From: Ruegeria sp. Ofav3-42
GTDB taxonomy: Bacteria > Pseudomonadota > Alphaproteobacteria > Rhodobacterales > Rhodobacteraceae
Direction: 5' to 3'
Length of the DNA: 64,000 nt
Assembly: GCF_022347725.1 (NCBI RefSeq)
Contig: NZ_JAKRGB010000010.1
Location: 1 to 64,000, forward strand
Shown: in pieces, positions 9,458-18,546 of the stretch
How the letters are laid out: the number at the start of each line of letters is the position of its first letter
Position numbering within the stretch: position 1 is the first letter of the stretch
Position numbers and translations under genes: made by a program
The notes under the pieces: model-generated
The model's database searches: none
Told to the model about the DNA's origin: nothing
What the model saw: the letters and a program-made list of their open reading frames with translations, nothing else

Positions 9458-10150
9458 CTATTTCTCGGAAGAGTCGCTTTCAGCGTAATCCCGCAATGTT
9501 TCGATGTCCGCGATTTCCGCGTGGTTGCGGTTGATTTTCACGCCCACGGCCTTGAGACGGGAAAACGCCCGGCTCAGGCTTTCGGGCTTCATGCCCAGAC
9601 GCCCGGCAATCAGCATCTTGTCATATGGCAGGTCAACTTCGCATCCGCCAGTTTCTTTATCAGACAGGTTCAGCAGGAACTCGGCCACCCTTTGCGCGCC
9701 GGTTTGGGCTTTCAGCTGCTCAAGCTGGGAAACCAGCGAATGCAGATGGGTAAACGTGGACGCCAGGATCGACACGCCGATCTCGGGGTCTTCGCGCATC
9801 AATGACAGCAAAATCGGGCTGGGAATATGCATCACTTCGCAGGCCGACACCGCCTCGGCGGAAACAGGGTATGGCACGTTTCGCAGCGCAACCGCCTCGC
9901 CGAAACTCTCACCGCGGGTAAAGACGCTGACCACGGCCTCGGCCCCGGTGGGTGCCATGCGAAACAGCTTGACCCAACCGGCCAGAACAACGTGAACCGC
10001 CTTGGCTTCTTCCTCTTGAAGAAAGATCGTCTCACCCCGATCATAGCGCCGCCAAATCGCGTGGCTGAGCAGTTTGTCGATATGGTGTTCCGGTAAGCTT
10101 TTCAGCAACAGCGACTGTCTGGCGATTGCTTTTTGTGCTTCATGCGCCAC
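9458..10150 (-). CDS. dnr: Dnr/Nnr-type Crp-Fnr family regulator
   Basis: A 230-residue protein with a cyclic-nucleotide-binding-like sensor (about 15-135), a dimer helix and a winged helix-turn-helix. The recognition helix KPESLSRAFSRLKAVGV (188-204) carries the E-xx-SR residues that read TTGA half sites. There is no N-terminal cysteine cluster (the only cysteines are 104 and 170), so it is not an iron-sulfur Fnr; it fits the Dnr group, which senses NO through heme. It is divergent from hemA, and a Fnr-type box lies between the two. It starts with GTG behind AGGGGA. Control of the nir, nor and nos genes in this window is inferred from their shared boxes. Confidence 0.85.
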   Translation of the reverse strand: MAHEAQKAIARQSLLLKSLPEHHIDKLLSHAIWRRYDRGETIFLQEEEAKAVHVVLAGWVKLFRMAPTGAEAVVSVFTRGESFGEAVALRNVPYPVSAEAVSACEVMHIPSPILLSLMREDPEIGVSILASTFTHLHSLVSQLEQLKAQTGAQRVAEFLLNLSDKETGGCEVDLPYDKMLIAGRLGMKPESLSRAFSRLKAVGVKINRNHAEIADIETLRDYAESDSSEK

Positions 10151-10255
10151 GAAGCGTCCCCTTTTTCCCTGGCCGATAGTCCAGCCGGTACATTTGTCAC
10201 TTTATGCCTATGCCAAACATGATTCCGCTGCACCAGTCTTTTCATGCGCCTCAAC

Positions 10256-10269
10256 TTGACAATTGTCAT
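10256..10269. promoter_or_regulatory. Fnr/Dnr-type box between dnr and hemA
   Basis: TTGACAATTGTCAT is one mismatch from the symmetric TTGAC-N4-GTCAA. Its centre is 69.5 nt before the hemA start. A good -10 hexamer (TAATCT, 10292-10297) sits where a class II Fnr-type promoter would have it. The site could also autoregulate dnr on the other strand. Confidence 0.75.
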
Positions 10270-10331
10270 GTCCCGGACGGGCTCACAGACCTAATCTCGG
10301 CCCAAAGCCAGTATTCCCGGGAGTGTTCGAG

Positions 10332-11555
10332 ATGGACTACGAGCGATTTTTCACCCAGAGCCTTGATGATCTGCGGGACGAAGGAAACTATCGCGTTTTC
10401 ATAGATCTGCAACGGCGCTGCGGAGCGTTCCCGAACGCACGCCAGACCGACGGCGCGCTGCAGCGCGATGTGCGGATCTGGTGTTCCAATGACTATCTGG
10501 GCATGGGCCAGCATCCGGACGTGATCGGTGCCATGCATGACGCGTTGGACCGCTGCGGCGCGGGTGCGGGGGGCACGCGCAACATCTCGGGCACGACCCA
10601 TGATCACGTTTTGCTGGAAAACGAGCTGGCCGATCTGCATGGGAAAGAAGCCGCACTGCTGTTTACCTCGGGTTATGTGTCGAACTGGGCCGCGTTGGGT
10701 ACGCTGGCATCGAAGATTCCCGGTTTGATCGTTTTCTCTGACGCACTGAACCATGCCTCGATGATCGAAGGCATCCGCCACTCACGGGCTCAGAAGGTCA
10801 TCTGGAAACACAACGACCTAGAGGACCTCGAGACTAAACTGGCCGCTGCCGATTCCGACGCGCCCAAGATGATCGCGTTTGAATCTGTCTATTCCATGGA
10901 CGGCGACATCGCTCCAATCAAAGAGATCTGTGATCTGGCCGACAAGTACGGTGCGATGACCTATCTGGACGAGGTCCATGCCGTCGGCCTTTATGGCCCG
11001 CGCGGCGGCGGTATCGCCGAACGCGAAGGCCTGATGGACCGGCTCACTGTCATCGAAGGCACGCTGGGCAAGGCATTTGGCGTGGTTGGCGGGTACATCG
11101 CCGCCTCAGCCGCGCTGTGCGATTTTGTACGCAGCTTTGCCAGCGGGTTCATCTTTACCACCGCTCTGCCACCCGCGATTGCGGCGGGCGCTGCGGCGTC
11201 GATCCGACACCTGAAACAGTCCAACGCCGAACGGGACATGCAAAAAGCCCGCGTGGAGCAGGTTCGCGCCAGATTGGACGCCGAAGGCATTCCGCACCTG
11301 CCCAACCCCAGCCACATCATTCCCGTAATGGTGGGCGATCCGGTCAAATGCAAATTCATCTCGGACACGCTGCTGGAAGAGTTCGGCATTTACATCCAGC
11401 CGATCAACTACCCCACTGTGCCGAAAGGCACCGAGCGTTTGCGGATCACCCCCTCGCCCGTTCATACCGACGAAGATATCGACCATCTGGTCGGCGCGTT
11501 GTCGGCCCTGTGGCAGCGGTGCCAGATCGCCCGGATGCCGATCGCCGCACAGTAA
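10332..11555 (+). CDS. hemA: 5-aminolevulinate synthase
   Basis: A 407-residue PLP enzyme that condenses glycine and succinyl-CoA to 5-aminolevulinate, the first step of alphaproteobacterial tetrapyrrole synthesis. The start [18 protein letters not shown] is typical. [24 protein letters not shown] and the PLP-lysine motif [12 protein letters not shown] (Lys247) are all present. A reading from an upstream TTG would begin inside the Fnr-type box, so the ATG is chosen. Placement in the denitrification island under a Dnr-type box suggests an isozyme or copy tuned to heme demand during denitrification. Whether another hemA exists elsewhere cannot be seen here. Confidence 0.93.
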   Translation: MDYERFFTQSLDDLRDEGNYRVFIDLQRRCGAFPNARQTDGALQRDVRIWCSNDYLGMGQHPDVIGAMHDALDRCGAGAGGTRNISGTTHDHVLLENELADLHGKEAALLFTSGYVSNWAALGTLASKIPGLIVFSDALNHASMIEGIRHSRAQKVIWKHNDLEDLETKLAAADSDAPKMIAFESVYSMDGDIAPIKEICDLADKYGAMTYLDEVHAVGLYGPRGGGIAEREGLMDRLTVIEGTLGKAFGVVGGYIAASAALCDFVRSFASGFIFTTALPPAIAAGAAASIRHLKQSNAERDMQKARVEQVRARLDAEGIPHLPNPSHIIPVMVGDPVKCKFISDTLLEEFGIYIQPINYPTVPKGTERLRITPSPVHTDEDIDHLVGALSALWQRCQIARMPIAAQ

Positions 11556-11581
11556 CCAAAGCGCCCCTCGCTTGAAAAACT

Positions 11582-11610
11582 GCCGCCTCACTGAGGCGGC
11601 CTTTTTCTTT
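11582..11610 (+). terminator. Intrinsic terminator of hemA
   Basis: An 8-bp perfect stem GCCGCCTC / GAGGCGGC with a 3-nt loop is followed by CTTTTTCTTT. It stands 26 nt after the hemA stop and just before the 3' end of the convergent norF-like gene. Confidence 0.8.
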
Positions 11611-11612
11611 GG

Positions 11613-11909
11613 TCAGATCAGATAGAGGGCGAAGATCACCACCGAAAACCCGGTCAGCACCATGGTAAAGCCGCACAGCCATGCGGGGCTTTCGGCAAGG
11701 TCGAGATAACGCGCAAGGATCACCCGGGCCTTGATTAGCGCAAGGATCAGAATACCCGCGCCAACAAGCTCCGGAGGTGCGGACAGCAAGGTCAGCAAAG
11801 CGGTTGCCAGACTCAGCGCCAACAGGCTCAACCAGGTGCTGGTCAGTGCGTTCGGGAACCTTCGGTTAGAGTATTTGGGAAAAGGTGAAGCGGTGGGCAT
11901 GGCCATCAT
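11613..11909 (-). CDS. norF: NorF-like small membrane protein (cytochrome oxidase subunit IV-like)
   Basis: A 98-residue protein with about three hydrophobic segments, including TWLSLLALSLATALLTLLSA and LCGFTMVLTGFSVVIFALYLI, plus a central LIKARVILARYLDL stretch typical of the cytochrome c oxidase subunit IV-like/NorF family. Its start overlaps the norE stop, and it is last in the norCBQDEF operon. NorF together with NorE is needed for full NO reductase activity in Paracoccus, but its biochemical role is unknown. The assignment rests on size, hydrophobicity and position. Confidence 0.75.
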   Translation of the reverse strand: MMAMPTASPFPKYSNRRFPNALTSTWLSLLALSLATALLTLLSAPPELVGAGILILALIKARVILARYLDLAESPAWLCGFTMVLTGFSVVIFALYLI

Positions 11910-12454
11910 CCCAGCAGGTAGATCACAGGGAACAGCATGATCCAGACCAGATCGACCATGTGCCAGAATTGAGCGCCCGCCTCAATGTTTCGAGGGTCGT
12001 CCCGCCAGGACACCAACAACAGAATGCCGACACCTGCCAACACATGCGCGGCATGAAAGCCGGTCAGCAGGTAGTAGAACAGGAAAAACGGATGGGTCTC
12101 GAAGGTGATCCCTTGCGCGGCTTTGCCCGCATATTCTGCACCTTTGATGATCAGGAATACGACCCCCAGCAGGGCCGCGCCAATCAGTGCCAGCCGCGCC
12201 ACGCCACGCCGCGCCGCCCTGCGCCAGTGCAGGGCCTGCGCGGCAAGGTAACCCGAGGTGACCAGCACCGCTGTATTGAACGCCGCGCCCGTTCGGTAGA
12301 GGTGCGATTGCGCTTCGGCAAAGCCAACCGGGTCGGTCAGGCGAACTGCCATGAAAGCGATCAGGCCGACCCCAAAGACCAGCAGCTCTGAAATGATCAG
12401 CACCCACATCAGCAACTCGCCGGGCAGTTCGTCGATAAGGGACGCGTCGCTCAT
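11906..12454 (-). CDS. norE: NorE, cytochrome c oxidase subunit III-like protein
   Basis: A 182-residue membrane protein with five predicted segments, in the heme-copper oxidase subunit III family. It contains LPGELLMWVLIISELLVFG and the FYYLLTGFHAAHVLAGVG segment with the conserved histidines of that family. It overlaps norD by 4 nt upstream and norF by 4 nt downstream, so translation is probably coupled. It is an accessory of the NO reductase rather than a catalytic subunit. Confidence 0.85.
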   Translation of the reverse strand: MSDASLIDELPGELLMWVLIISELLVFGVGLIAFMAVRLTDPVGFAEAQSHLYRTGAAFNTAVLVTSGYLAAQALHWRRAARRGVARLALIGAALLGVVFLIIKGAEYAGKAAQGITFETHPFFLFYYLLTGFHAAHVLAGVGILLLVSWRDDPRNIEAGAQFWHMVDLVWIMLFPVIYLLG

Positions 12455-14373
12455 GCCCCGACCAGTTGGCGGTAGATTTGCGGCAGCGCCATGGTCAGGC
12501 GGTGCGGGTCAGGAATGACGGCAAAGCCACCCTGACCAAACATGCGCGGGAACCAGCTTTTGCCGGTCTTGTCGATGGTGACGCCAAACACCGACTGCCC
12601 GGCCCGACGAGCCTCGCGAACCGCCATGCAGGTATCTTCGATACCGTGACGGCCCTCATAGTGGTCCAGATCGTTCGGTTTGCCATCGGTGATGACCAGC
12701 AGCAGGCGACGTTTGCGAGATTGCGCTGCGAGATCGGCCGAGCAATGGCGGATCGCTGCGCCCAGGCGGGTATAATGCCCCGGCCGCAACGAGGCGATAC
12801 GCTGTTCGACCGTTCCGCCCATCGGCTCATCGAACCGTTTGCAGCGCTGAACATAGACACGCTGGCGTTTCAGCGAACTGAAGGCGTGGATCGCGAAGTC
12901 GTCCCCGCAGGCATTCAGACCCCAGGCGAGTGCGGCCAGCGCTTCGCGTTCGATGTCGATCACGGCGCGGCCCGTGACAGCGCTTTCGGTCGAACGGCTG
13001 ACGTCGAGCAGGATTGAAACCGCAAGGTCGCGCGCTTCGGGACGCGATTGCAGCCAGACGCGTTCGGTGCCTTCGCCATTGGCGCACCGATCGGCCTGAG
13101 AACGCACGGCCGCTTCGATATCCAACTGGTCGCCGTCCAGATGGCCGCGGGTCATGACCCGACCGGGGCGCAGCGCCTCGAACTGGCGTTTCACGGCACG
13201 AATGCGACGGGCGGTGGCGGCGTCTTTGCCAAACTCGGCGGCGTCTTCGCGAATATCCGCGTCTGACAACAGAACGTTGACGTGATCGGGCAGGTACTTA
13301 CCGGTGCGCACGTCCCATTCGGGGTACAGGATTCGACCTGAAAGGCGTTCGCGGTTCACGTCCTCGGGTGCGAGGTCCAGATGCAGCTTCAACCGGGTCG
13401 GGGGTGCCTTGGAGATTTGTCCAAGCCCGATCTCTTCCTGATCGTCGGCAGCCTTCTTGGCGTTGTCCGGATCATCGTCATCGATACGACGGTTGATGTT
13501 CAGGAACTCTGCCCAGCTGAGGATCGCCTCAAACTTGTGCAATATGAAACTGTCGCTGCGCGACGCCTGATCCGATTTGCGGCGACGGGCGCGGTGGGTT
13601 TTCTCGCCCGATTCCTCGGGTGGACCTTCGGTGTCGGGGTTTTCGACCTCGTTATGTTCGGAAAAGCCAACGGCGCGCAACTCCGGCCACAGGGGGATCG
13701 GGCGAAAACGTTGATACCCGCGCGGGGCGATCAGTTCATCGTCCAGCGCCAACAGGTCTTCGGCTTGCGGTGACAGCGGTGCAGAATCGCCCAGCATGTG
13801 GCGGGCCAGTTCCTCGACCGCAGCCTCGATGGGCGGCAGATCGGGCACGTCGCGCTGATGCAGCACCCCTTTGCAAAGCTCTGTGTAGAGCGGTCGCAAA
13901 CCCGGTGCGTCTTCCAATGTCGACTCGACCATGTCCTGCGCGGCGGTCAGGGCGCGCAGGTCAGCGCGCAGCGGGTCATCTTCGTCAATTCGTGTGCCGG
14001 CATGGGCCGCAGCAGCGGCAAGCCAGACATAGAGCGCGCCGTTTGCCTCACGTGCGGGAAACACAGCCAGCCGATCCGGCAGGCGCAAAACCTCGCCGTC
14101 GAACGACGCACGCGGCATTAGTTCTACCTCGGTCGCCAAACGACGACGCCAACCTAGTCGGTGGCGCGAAACCTCGGGTGAGACCGGGCGCAATTCAACG
14201 CCCGGACTACCCCCAAGCCCTCGAAAGAGGACTGCCAGCCGCCCCGCGACCTCAGAGAGGTCGACCGCGGCTCCAACATGCACCTCAGGTGCATCGAGGC
14301 GGCTGGCAAGGGTGTGCCACAGTTTCCCGATCGTTTCTTCGGGTTCCCATGGCTCAAAATCGATCTTGACCAT
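12451..14373 (-). CDS. norD: NorD, VWA-domain NO reductase activation protein
   Basis: A 640-residue soluble protein with a C-terminal von Willebrand factor A domain (about 440-635). The MIDAS motif DVSRSTES is visible, as is LLLVITDGKPNDLDHYEG. The N-terminal 400 residues are NorD-specific, with an acidic and charged middle (GEKTHRARRRKSDQ). NorD works with the AAA+ protein NorQ to insert the non-heme iron into the NorB active site. It follows norQ by 9 nt and overlaps norE. Confidence 0.92.
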   Translation of the reverse strand: MVKIDFEPWEPEETIGKLWHTLASRLDAPEVHVGAAVDLSEVAGRLAVLFRGLGGSPGVELRPVSPEVSRHRLGWRRRLATEVELMPRASFDGEVLRLPDRLAVFPAREANGALYVWLAAAAAHAGTRIDEDDPLRADLRALTAAQDMVESTLEDAPGLRPLYTELCKGVLHQRDVPDLPPIEAAVEELARHMLGDSAPLSPQAEDLLALDDELIAPRGYQRFRPIPLWPELRAVGFSEHNEVENPDTEGPPEESGEKTHRARRRKSDQASRSDSFILHKFEAILSWAEFLNINRRIDDDDPDNAKKAADDQEEIGLGQISKAPPTRLKLHLDLAPEDVNRERLSGRILYPEWDVRTGKYLPDHVNVLLSDADIREDAAEFGKDAATARRIRAVKRQFEALRPGRVMTRGHLDGDQLDIEAAVRSQADRCANGEGTERVWLQSRPEARDLAVSILLDVSRSTESAVTGRAVIDIEREALAALAWGLNACGDDFAIHAFSSLKRQRVYVQRCKRFDEPMGGTVEQRIASLRPGHYTRLGAAIRHCSADLAAQSRKRRLLLVITDGKPNDLDHYEGRHGIEDTCMAVREARRAGQSVFGVTIDKTGKSWFPRMFGQGGFAVIPDPHRLTMALPQIYRQLVGA

Positions 14374-14382
14374 CGGCCGGCC

Positions 14383-15198
14383 TCACCCAAAGACAGCCGT
14401 GACAAGATCGAGGAGCCCGCGTTTGATATCCTCGTCATCAGTCAGAGGTTCGATCATTGCGGCAAGGATGGCGCGGTCGGTCGACATGCCCTGTGCGATC
14501 AGCGTCGCGGCATAGACAACCAGACGGGTGGAAACGCCTTCCTCTAGATCCTGACCCTTGAGCCCGCGCAGCTTGCCCGCAAGGCGCACCAGCGGTTTGC
14601 AGCGTTCCAGCGGCAGACCGCTTTCCTGCGAGACGACTTCGGCCTCCATCTCGGGCGATGGGAAGTCGAATTCCAGCGAGATGAAACGCTGTCGGGTCGA
14701 GGGTTTCAGGGTTTTCAGAATGTTCTGGTAACCGGGGTTGTAAGAGGCCACCAGCATGAAACCGGGTGCGGCCTCAAGCTCTTCGCCGGTGCGGTCGATG
14801 GGCAGGATGCGCCGGTCGTCGGTCAGCGGGTGCAACACGACGGTCACGTCCTTGCGGGCTTCGACCACCTCATCAAGGTAGCAGATCGCGCCTTCGCGCA
14901 CTGCGCGGGTCAGGGGGCCATCGACCCAGACGGTTTCGCCGCCTTTCAGCAGGTAGCGCCCGATCAGGTCAGCGGCGGCCAGGTCGTCGTGGCAGGCCAC
15001 GGTGTAAAGCGGGCGGCCAAGGCTGGCGGCCATATGGGCCACAAAGCGGGTCTTGCCGCATCCGGTCGGTCCTTTCAGCAGGACCGGAAGGTTGTTGGTA
15101 TAGGCGGCGGCGAACACATCGCATTCGTCGCCCTGGGGCAGGTAGAAGGGGGCGTCAGCCGCCCCCGTTCCCATTTGTATGGAGCCGTCCATATCCAT
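14383..15198 (-). CDS. norQ: NorQ, MoxR-type AAA+ ATPase
   Basis: A 271-residue AAA+ ATPase of the MoxR/CbbQ/NirQ/NorQ family. The Walker A motif is KGPTGCGKTRFV and Walker B is AICYLDEVVEA. Sensor 1 is in LVASYNPGYQ and the arginine finger region in LKPSTRQRFI. It acts with NorD in activating cytochrome c-dependent NO reductase. Its ATG overlaps the norB stop by one base (TAATG), so the two are translationally coupled. Confidence 0.93.
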   Translation of the reverse strand: MDMDGSIQMGTGAADAPFYLPQGDECDVFAAAYTNNLPVLLKGPTGCGKTRFVAHMAASLGRPLYTVACHDDLAAADLIGRYLLKGGETVWVDGPLTRAVREGAICYLDEVVEARKDVTVVLHPLTDDRRILPIDRTGEELEAAPGFMLVASYNPGYQNILKTLKPSTRQRFISLEFDFPSPEMEAEVVSQESGLPLERCKPLVRLAGKLRGLKGQDLEEGVSTRLVVYAATLIAQGMSTDRAILAAMIEPLTDDEDIKRGLLDLVTAVFG

Positions 15199-16565
15199 TA
15201 CTCCGCAGGTGTTTCAGCTACGCCGGGTTCAATGATCTCTTTCCGGGGAACCCAGATCGAGTAGATGAACAGCAGCGCACCAAGGACCACGACCAGACCA
15301 GAACCAAGACGCATCCAGTAGAAGATCGCGATCTGATCCTGCACATCCATGAAGTAGTCACCGACCACCCGCTGCATGTGAGTCTGAACAGTACCGGCAA
15401 AGGTCAGCACGAAGGTCATGAAGACCATGCCGCTGGTCATCAGCCAGAAGGACGCCATGTTGAGTACCTGATTGTAGGGATCACGGTTCTTAAGGATCGG
15501 CATGGCATAGCTGAAGATCGCCAGGTTGAGGCAGACATAGGCACCGTAGAAGGCCAGGTGTCCGTGAGCCGCAGTGATCTGAGTGCCGTGAGTGTAGTAG
15601 TTCACCCCGTGCAACGTGTGCAGGAAGCCCCAGACACCGGCACCGAAAAACGCCAGCGTGGCACAGCCCAGCGACCACAGCAGCGCGGCCTTGTTGGGGT
15701 GGTCACGACGGCCCTTCCAGACCATGACAAAGGCAAAGGCCATCATCGCGAAGAACGGGATCACCTCGAGGCTCGAGAAGATCGAACCGATCCACTGCCA
15801 GTACGCAGGCGTACCGATCCAGTAATAGTGGTGGCCGGTGCCGAGAATGCCCGAGAACAGGGCGGCGGCAACGATGACATAGAGCCATTTCTCGACGATC
15901 TCACGGTCAACGCCGGTCAGCTTAAGCATCAGATAGGCCAGAATCGAGGCCATGATCAGTTCCCACACACCTTCGACCCACAGGTGTACAACGTACCACC
16001 AGTATTGTTTGTCCAGGGACAGGTTGCCCGGGTTGTAGAAGGCAAACAGGAACAGCAGCGCCAGACCCCAGAGGCCCAGAAGCAGGATGTTCGAAATTGC
16101 GGTCTTCTTGCCCTTCAGCACCGTCATCGAGATGTTGTAGAGGAAGATCAGCGCGGCAACGACGATGCCCGCCTTGACCCATTTGGGCTGTTCAAGGAAC
16201 TCGCGCCCTTCTTTGCCCAGCAGCCAGTTGCCTTCGAACAGGTTGAAGACATAGGTCACGACCACGCCCAGTGTACCGACCACAAGGATGATCAGCTGCA
16301 GATAGGCCAGTTTGGTCGAATGGATTTCCCGCTCGGTCTCTTCCGGGATCAGGAAATAGGCCGCGCCGAAGAAGCCCAGGATCAACCAGACGATCAGCGA
16401 GTTAGTGTGCAGCATCCGCACAATGTTGAACGGCAGAAGCTCGCTCAGGAAGTTGGGGGATACATAGATCAGACCAGCCAGCAGGCCGCCGATCACCTGT
16501 ATCGCGAACAGGCCCATGGCTACCGCGAAGTAGGCGTAGGCAATTTTTTGGGATTCGTACTTCAT
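15198..16565 (-). CDS. norB: Nitric oxide reductase large subunit (cytochrome b)
   Basis: A 455-residue, 12-segment heme-copper oxidase-type membrane protein that reduces 2 NO to N2O. The heme and non-heme iron ligands are in YVVHLWVEGVWELIMASI, GTGHHYYWIGTPAYW and the HGTQITAAHGHLAFYGAYV segment. The glutamates of the NorB family (VEGVWELIM) are present. It follows norC by 15 nt and heads norBQDEF within the operon. It is a short-chain cytochrome c-dependent NorB, without the N-terminal extension of quinol-dependent qNor. Confidence 0.96.
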   Translation of the reverse strand: MKYESQKIAYAYFAVAMGLFAIQVIGGLLAGLIYVSPNFLSELLPFNIVRMLHTNSLIVWLILGFFGAAYFLIPEETEREIHSTKLAYLQLIILVVGTLGVVVTYVFNLFEGNWLLGKEGREFLEQPKWVKAGIVVAALIFLYNISMTVLKGKKTAISNILLLGLWGLALLFLFAFYNPGNLSLDKQYWWYVVHLWVEGVWELIMASILAYLMLKLTGVDREIVEKWLYVIVAAALFSGILGTGHHYYWIGTPAYWQWIGSIFSSLEVIPFFAMMAFAFVMVWKGRRDHPNKAALLWSLGCATLAFFGAGVWGFLHTLHGVNYYTHGTQITAAHGHLAFYGAYVCLNLAIFSYAMPILKNRDPYNQVLNMASFWLMTSGMVFMTFVLTFAGTVQTHMQRVVGDYFMDVQDQIAIFYWMRLGSGLVVVLGALLFIYSIWVPRKEIIEPGVAETPAE

Positions 16566-16580
16566 TTCTCCGTTCCCTTC

Positions 16581-17030
16581 TCAGCCCGCATCATTCGGGG
16601 GCCAGTCCTGAGCGTCGATATTGTCCGTCCAGATCAGGAAGTTCGCCAGATCACGGATCTCTTCGTCGCTGAGGTTGAAATTGGGCATCTGCCGGCGTCC
16701 CTCGATGCCCGTAGGCTGAGACTCCATCCAACCTTTGAGAACCTCAAAGGCCTGATCAGGATCGTCCAGAACATCCCACCGGGTCATCACATTGGCGACC
16801 TCGGGGGCAAAATAGGCACCTTCACCCATTATCGAGTGACAGTTGATACAGGCGTGTTTTTCCCAGACGTGCTTGCCCCGAACCACACTATCATTGAGCT
16901 TCGCCGAATTCTCGGAGTTCACGATATACCAGTGGGAATGGGCCGACAGGGCCAGAAAGATAAGAATAAAGAACAGTGACCCGCCATAGAATATATTGCG
17001 GGCCATGCTCTTGGTCATGACTTCTCGCAT
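16581..17030 (-). CDS. norC: Nitric oxide reductase small subunit (cytochrome c)
   Basis: A 149-residue membrane-anchored cytochrome c that passes electrons to NorB. One transmembrane helix (about 14-31) precedes the heme motif CINCH (61-65), followed by the distal Met segment RRQMPNFNLSDEEI. The start is supported by GGAGA 9 nt upstream. A later in-frame ATG at codon 5 is also possible. The gene is first in norCBQDEF and has a Fnr/Dnr-type box upstream. Confidence 0.95.
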   Translation of the reverse strand: MREVMTKSMARNIFYGGSLFFILIFLALSAHSHWYIVNSENSAKLNDSVVRGKHVWEKHACINCHSIMGEGAYFAPEVANVMTRWDVLDDPDQAFEVLKGWMESQPTGIEGRRQMPNFNLSDEEIRDLANFLIWTDNIDAQDWPPNDAG

Positions 17031-17093
17031 CGCGCTCTCCTTTGCGCCGATTAGCTAGTGAAGCCAGAATGGCGACCGGGCCATAGGACCGCC

Positions 17094-17107
17094 TTAACGA
17101 AAGTCAA
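17094..17107 (-). promoter_or_regulatory. Fnr/Dnr-type box of the nor operon
   Basis: On the minus strand this reads TTGACTTTCGTTAA, one base from symmetry. Its centre is 70.5 nt from the norC start, and a possible -10 hexamer CATTCT lies at 17071-17066. It shares the core TTGACTTTCGT with the nirS box. Confidence 0.75.
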
Positions 17108-17129
17108 GACACGCGAAAGGAATTCAAAT

Positions 17130-18311
17130 TCAGGCCGCACGATCCGCCCGGGGTTTCGTCAAAGCGGGCCACATGGCGAACAAATACAACGCAAATGCGG
17201 TGATCCACAGGCCGTCCGACAGCAGCATCGCAACCATATAGCCCGCATTCAGCTCTGCGCCGACCCAGCGGGACAGAGCGGCCACGGCCATCAGACCATA
17301 AGCCACGACCATCGGTCCGGGCGCGATCAGTGCGCGGCCGCTATGCCCCAGCGCGGCACGGCTCATGACCGCCAGGGTCATACCGCCAACGCAGCCGATG
17401 CCCAGTACATGCAGGGCCGCAACCTCGTCACCTACACCCAGCACCGCCAACCCCCAAAGGATCAGGCCCAGTGCCAGCATGCCCAACCCCAAATGCAACG
17501 CGAGCAGGATCGGTTGCCGCGCAGCCCATTTGGTCCTCCAGCGCGCCATGCGCAGGATTTGCACAGCCCCCAACACCAGCGCCAGAGCACCGGCTGCGGG
17601 TGCCGCCCCAAACACCAGAACGCCCAGCGGCAAAATCAGGGCCAGAATCATGCCCGCCTTGTCCAAGCGCGCGACGGAAACCGGCCAGTCAGCTTCGGGC
17701 GCACCGGCGCGTTTCATGGCGTTTCGGGTAAAGGCCGGCGTGATCCGCCCGCCCAGAATCGCGATCATGGCGCACAGGGTCATCAAACCTGCCCGCAGGC
17801 CGGTTTGCAGCGTATCATCCGTGATCCCCATCCATTCCAGATGGGTCAGCAGGTCCGCGATCCAGATAAAGCTGAGCAACAGCAGGAAAATCATGTTCTG
17901 CGGTTTCGGGCGGCGGATCAGTTGTGTGGCAATCTTGGCGGCCAAAATCGGCACGAATGCCAGATCGACAACCGCCACCAGAACCGGGGACAGCATGCCC
18001 GAGAACCACATCGCCATACGACCGGCCAGCCACAATCCGGCTGCCAGAGTTATAAACCGCGCGCGCGCGTCAGGCGCACCTGTCCAGTTCGGCACCGCCG
18101 TCAGAAAGAACCCGCCCAGCGCCGCGGTAGCATAGCCAAAGATCATCTCGTGCGCGTGCCACATCGGCGGGGTCATGCCGTAATCCGGTGCCATGTAGGG
18201 TACTGTCAGCCATAAGCCCCAGACCAGACCGACAAACAGCCCGTACAGCCCGGCGGACAGAAAGAATACTCGGAACCCCTCACCAAGAATACGGGTGATG
18301 ACTGCGGGCAT
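17130..18311 (-). CDS. nnrS: NnrS family heme- and copper-containing membrane protein
   Basis: A 393-residue, roughly 12-segment membrane protein. It begins MPAVITRILGEGFRVFFLSAGLYGLFVG and contains MTPPMWHAHEMIFGYATAALGGFF and GGRITPAFTRNAMKRAG, hallmarks of NnrS. In other bacteria NnrS is induced by NO and protects against nitrosative stress. The chosen ATG has AAGGAGAG upstream; a further upstream start at 18338 lacks that support. It is convergent with nothing, sits behind norC on the same strand, and has its own Fnr-type box, divergent from nirS. Confidence 0.9.
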   Translation of the reverse strand: MPAVITRILGEGFRVFFLSAGLYGLFVGLVWGLWLTVPYMAPDYGMTPPMWHAHEMIFGYATAALGGFFLTAVPNWTGAPDARARFITLAAGLWLAGRMAMWFSGMLSPVLVAVVDLAFVPILAAKIATQLIRRPKPQNMIFLLLLSFIWIADLLTHLEWMGITDDTLQTGLRAGLMTLCAMIAILGGRITPAFTRNAMKRAGAPEADWPVSVARLDKAGMILALILPLGVLVFGAAPAAGALALVLGAVQILRMARWRTKWAARQPILLALHLGLGMLALGLILWGLAVLGVGDEVAALHVLGIGCVGGMTLAVMSRAALGHSGRALIAPGPMVVAYGLMAVAALSRWVGAELNAGYMVAMLLSDGLWITAFALYLFAMWPALTKPRADRAA

Positions 18312-18366
18312 GACTGCTCTCCTTGGTCGTTTGCCCAAGCTCTAGCAGTCGGCCGATCCGCTTCAC

Positions 18367-18380
18367 TTAACCAAAATCAA
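18367..18380 (-). promoter_or_regulatory. Fnr/Dnr-type box of nnrS
   Basis: On the minus strand this reads TTGATTTTGGTTAA (consensus TTGAT-N4-ATCAA, two changes in the second arm). Its centre is 62.5 nt from the nnrS start. It is separate from the nirS box about 100 bp away, so the divergent genes have individual sites. Confidence 0.65.
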
Positions 18381-18471
18381 AACCCGCGCAAAACATGTTC
18401 CTAAAACACAGATTTTCCGATGGTTTTTTGACAGTTTTTTCGCACCAGACACCCGGATTGCACCCCCGGTG

Positions 18472-18485
18472 TTGACTTTCGTCAA
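18472..18485 (+). promoter_or_regulatory. Fnr/Dnr-type box of nirS
   Basis: TTGACTTTCGTCAA has perfectly symmetric TTGAC and GTCAA arms. Its centre is 68.5 nt before the nirS start codon. An upstream GTG start proposed by simple ORF calling would begin before this site and is rejected for that reason. Confidence 0.85.
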
Positions 18486-18546
18486 GGATCACAATCCCGC
18501 GATGTTCCACCCTTGGACCCGCCTCACCAGCAAATGGAGAGTGATC

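Noticed and set aside
14766..16979. 737-codon open frame on the plus strand, opposite norQ, norB and norC
   Set aside because: The minus-strand genes are certain by motif and order. The plus-strand translation is low-complexity, rich in Arg/His/Gln/Asp, as expected of an antisense frame in GC-rich DNA.
18469..18546. Upstream GTG start for nirS
   Set aside because: It would put codons on the Fnr-type box and place the signal peptide internally; the ATG at 18547 has a ribosome site and a proper signal peptide.
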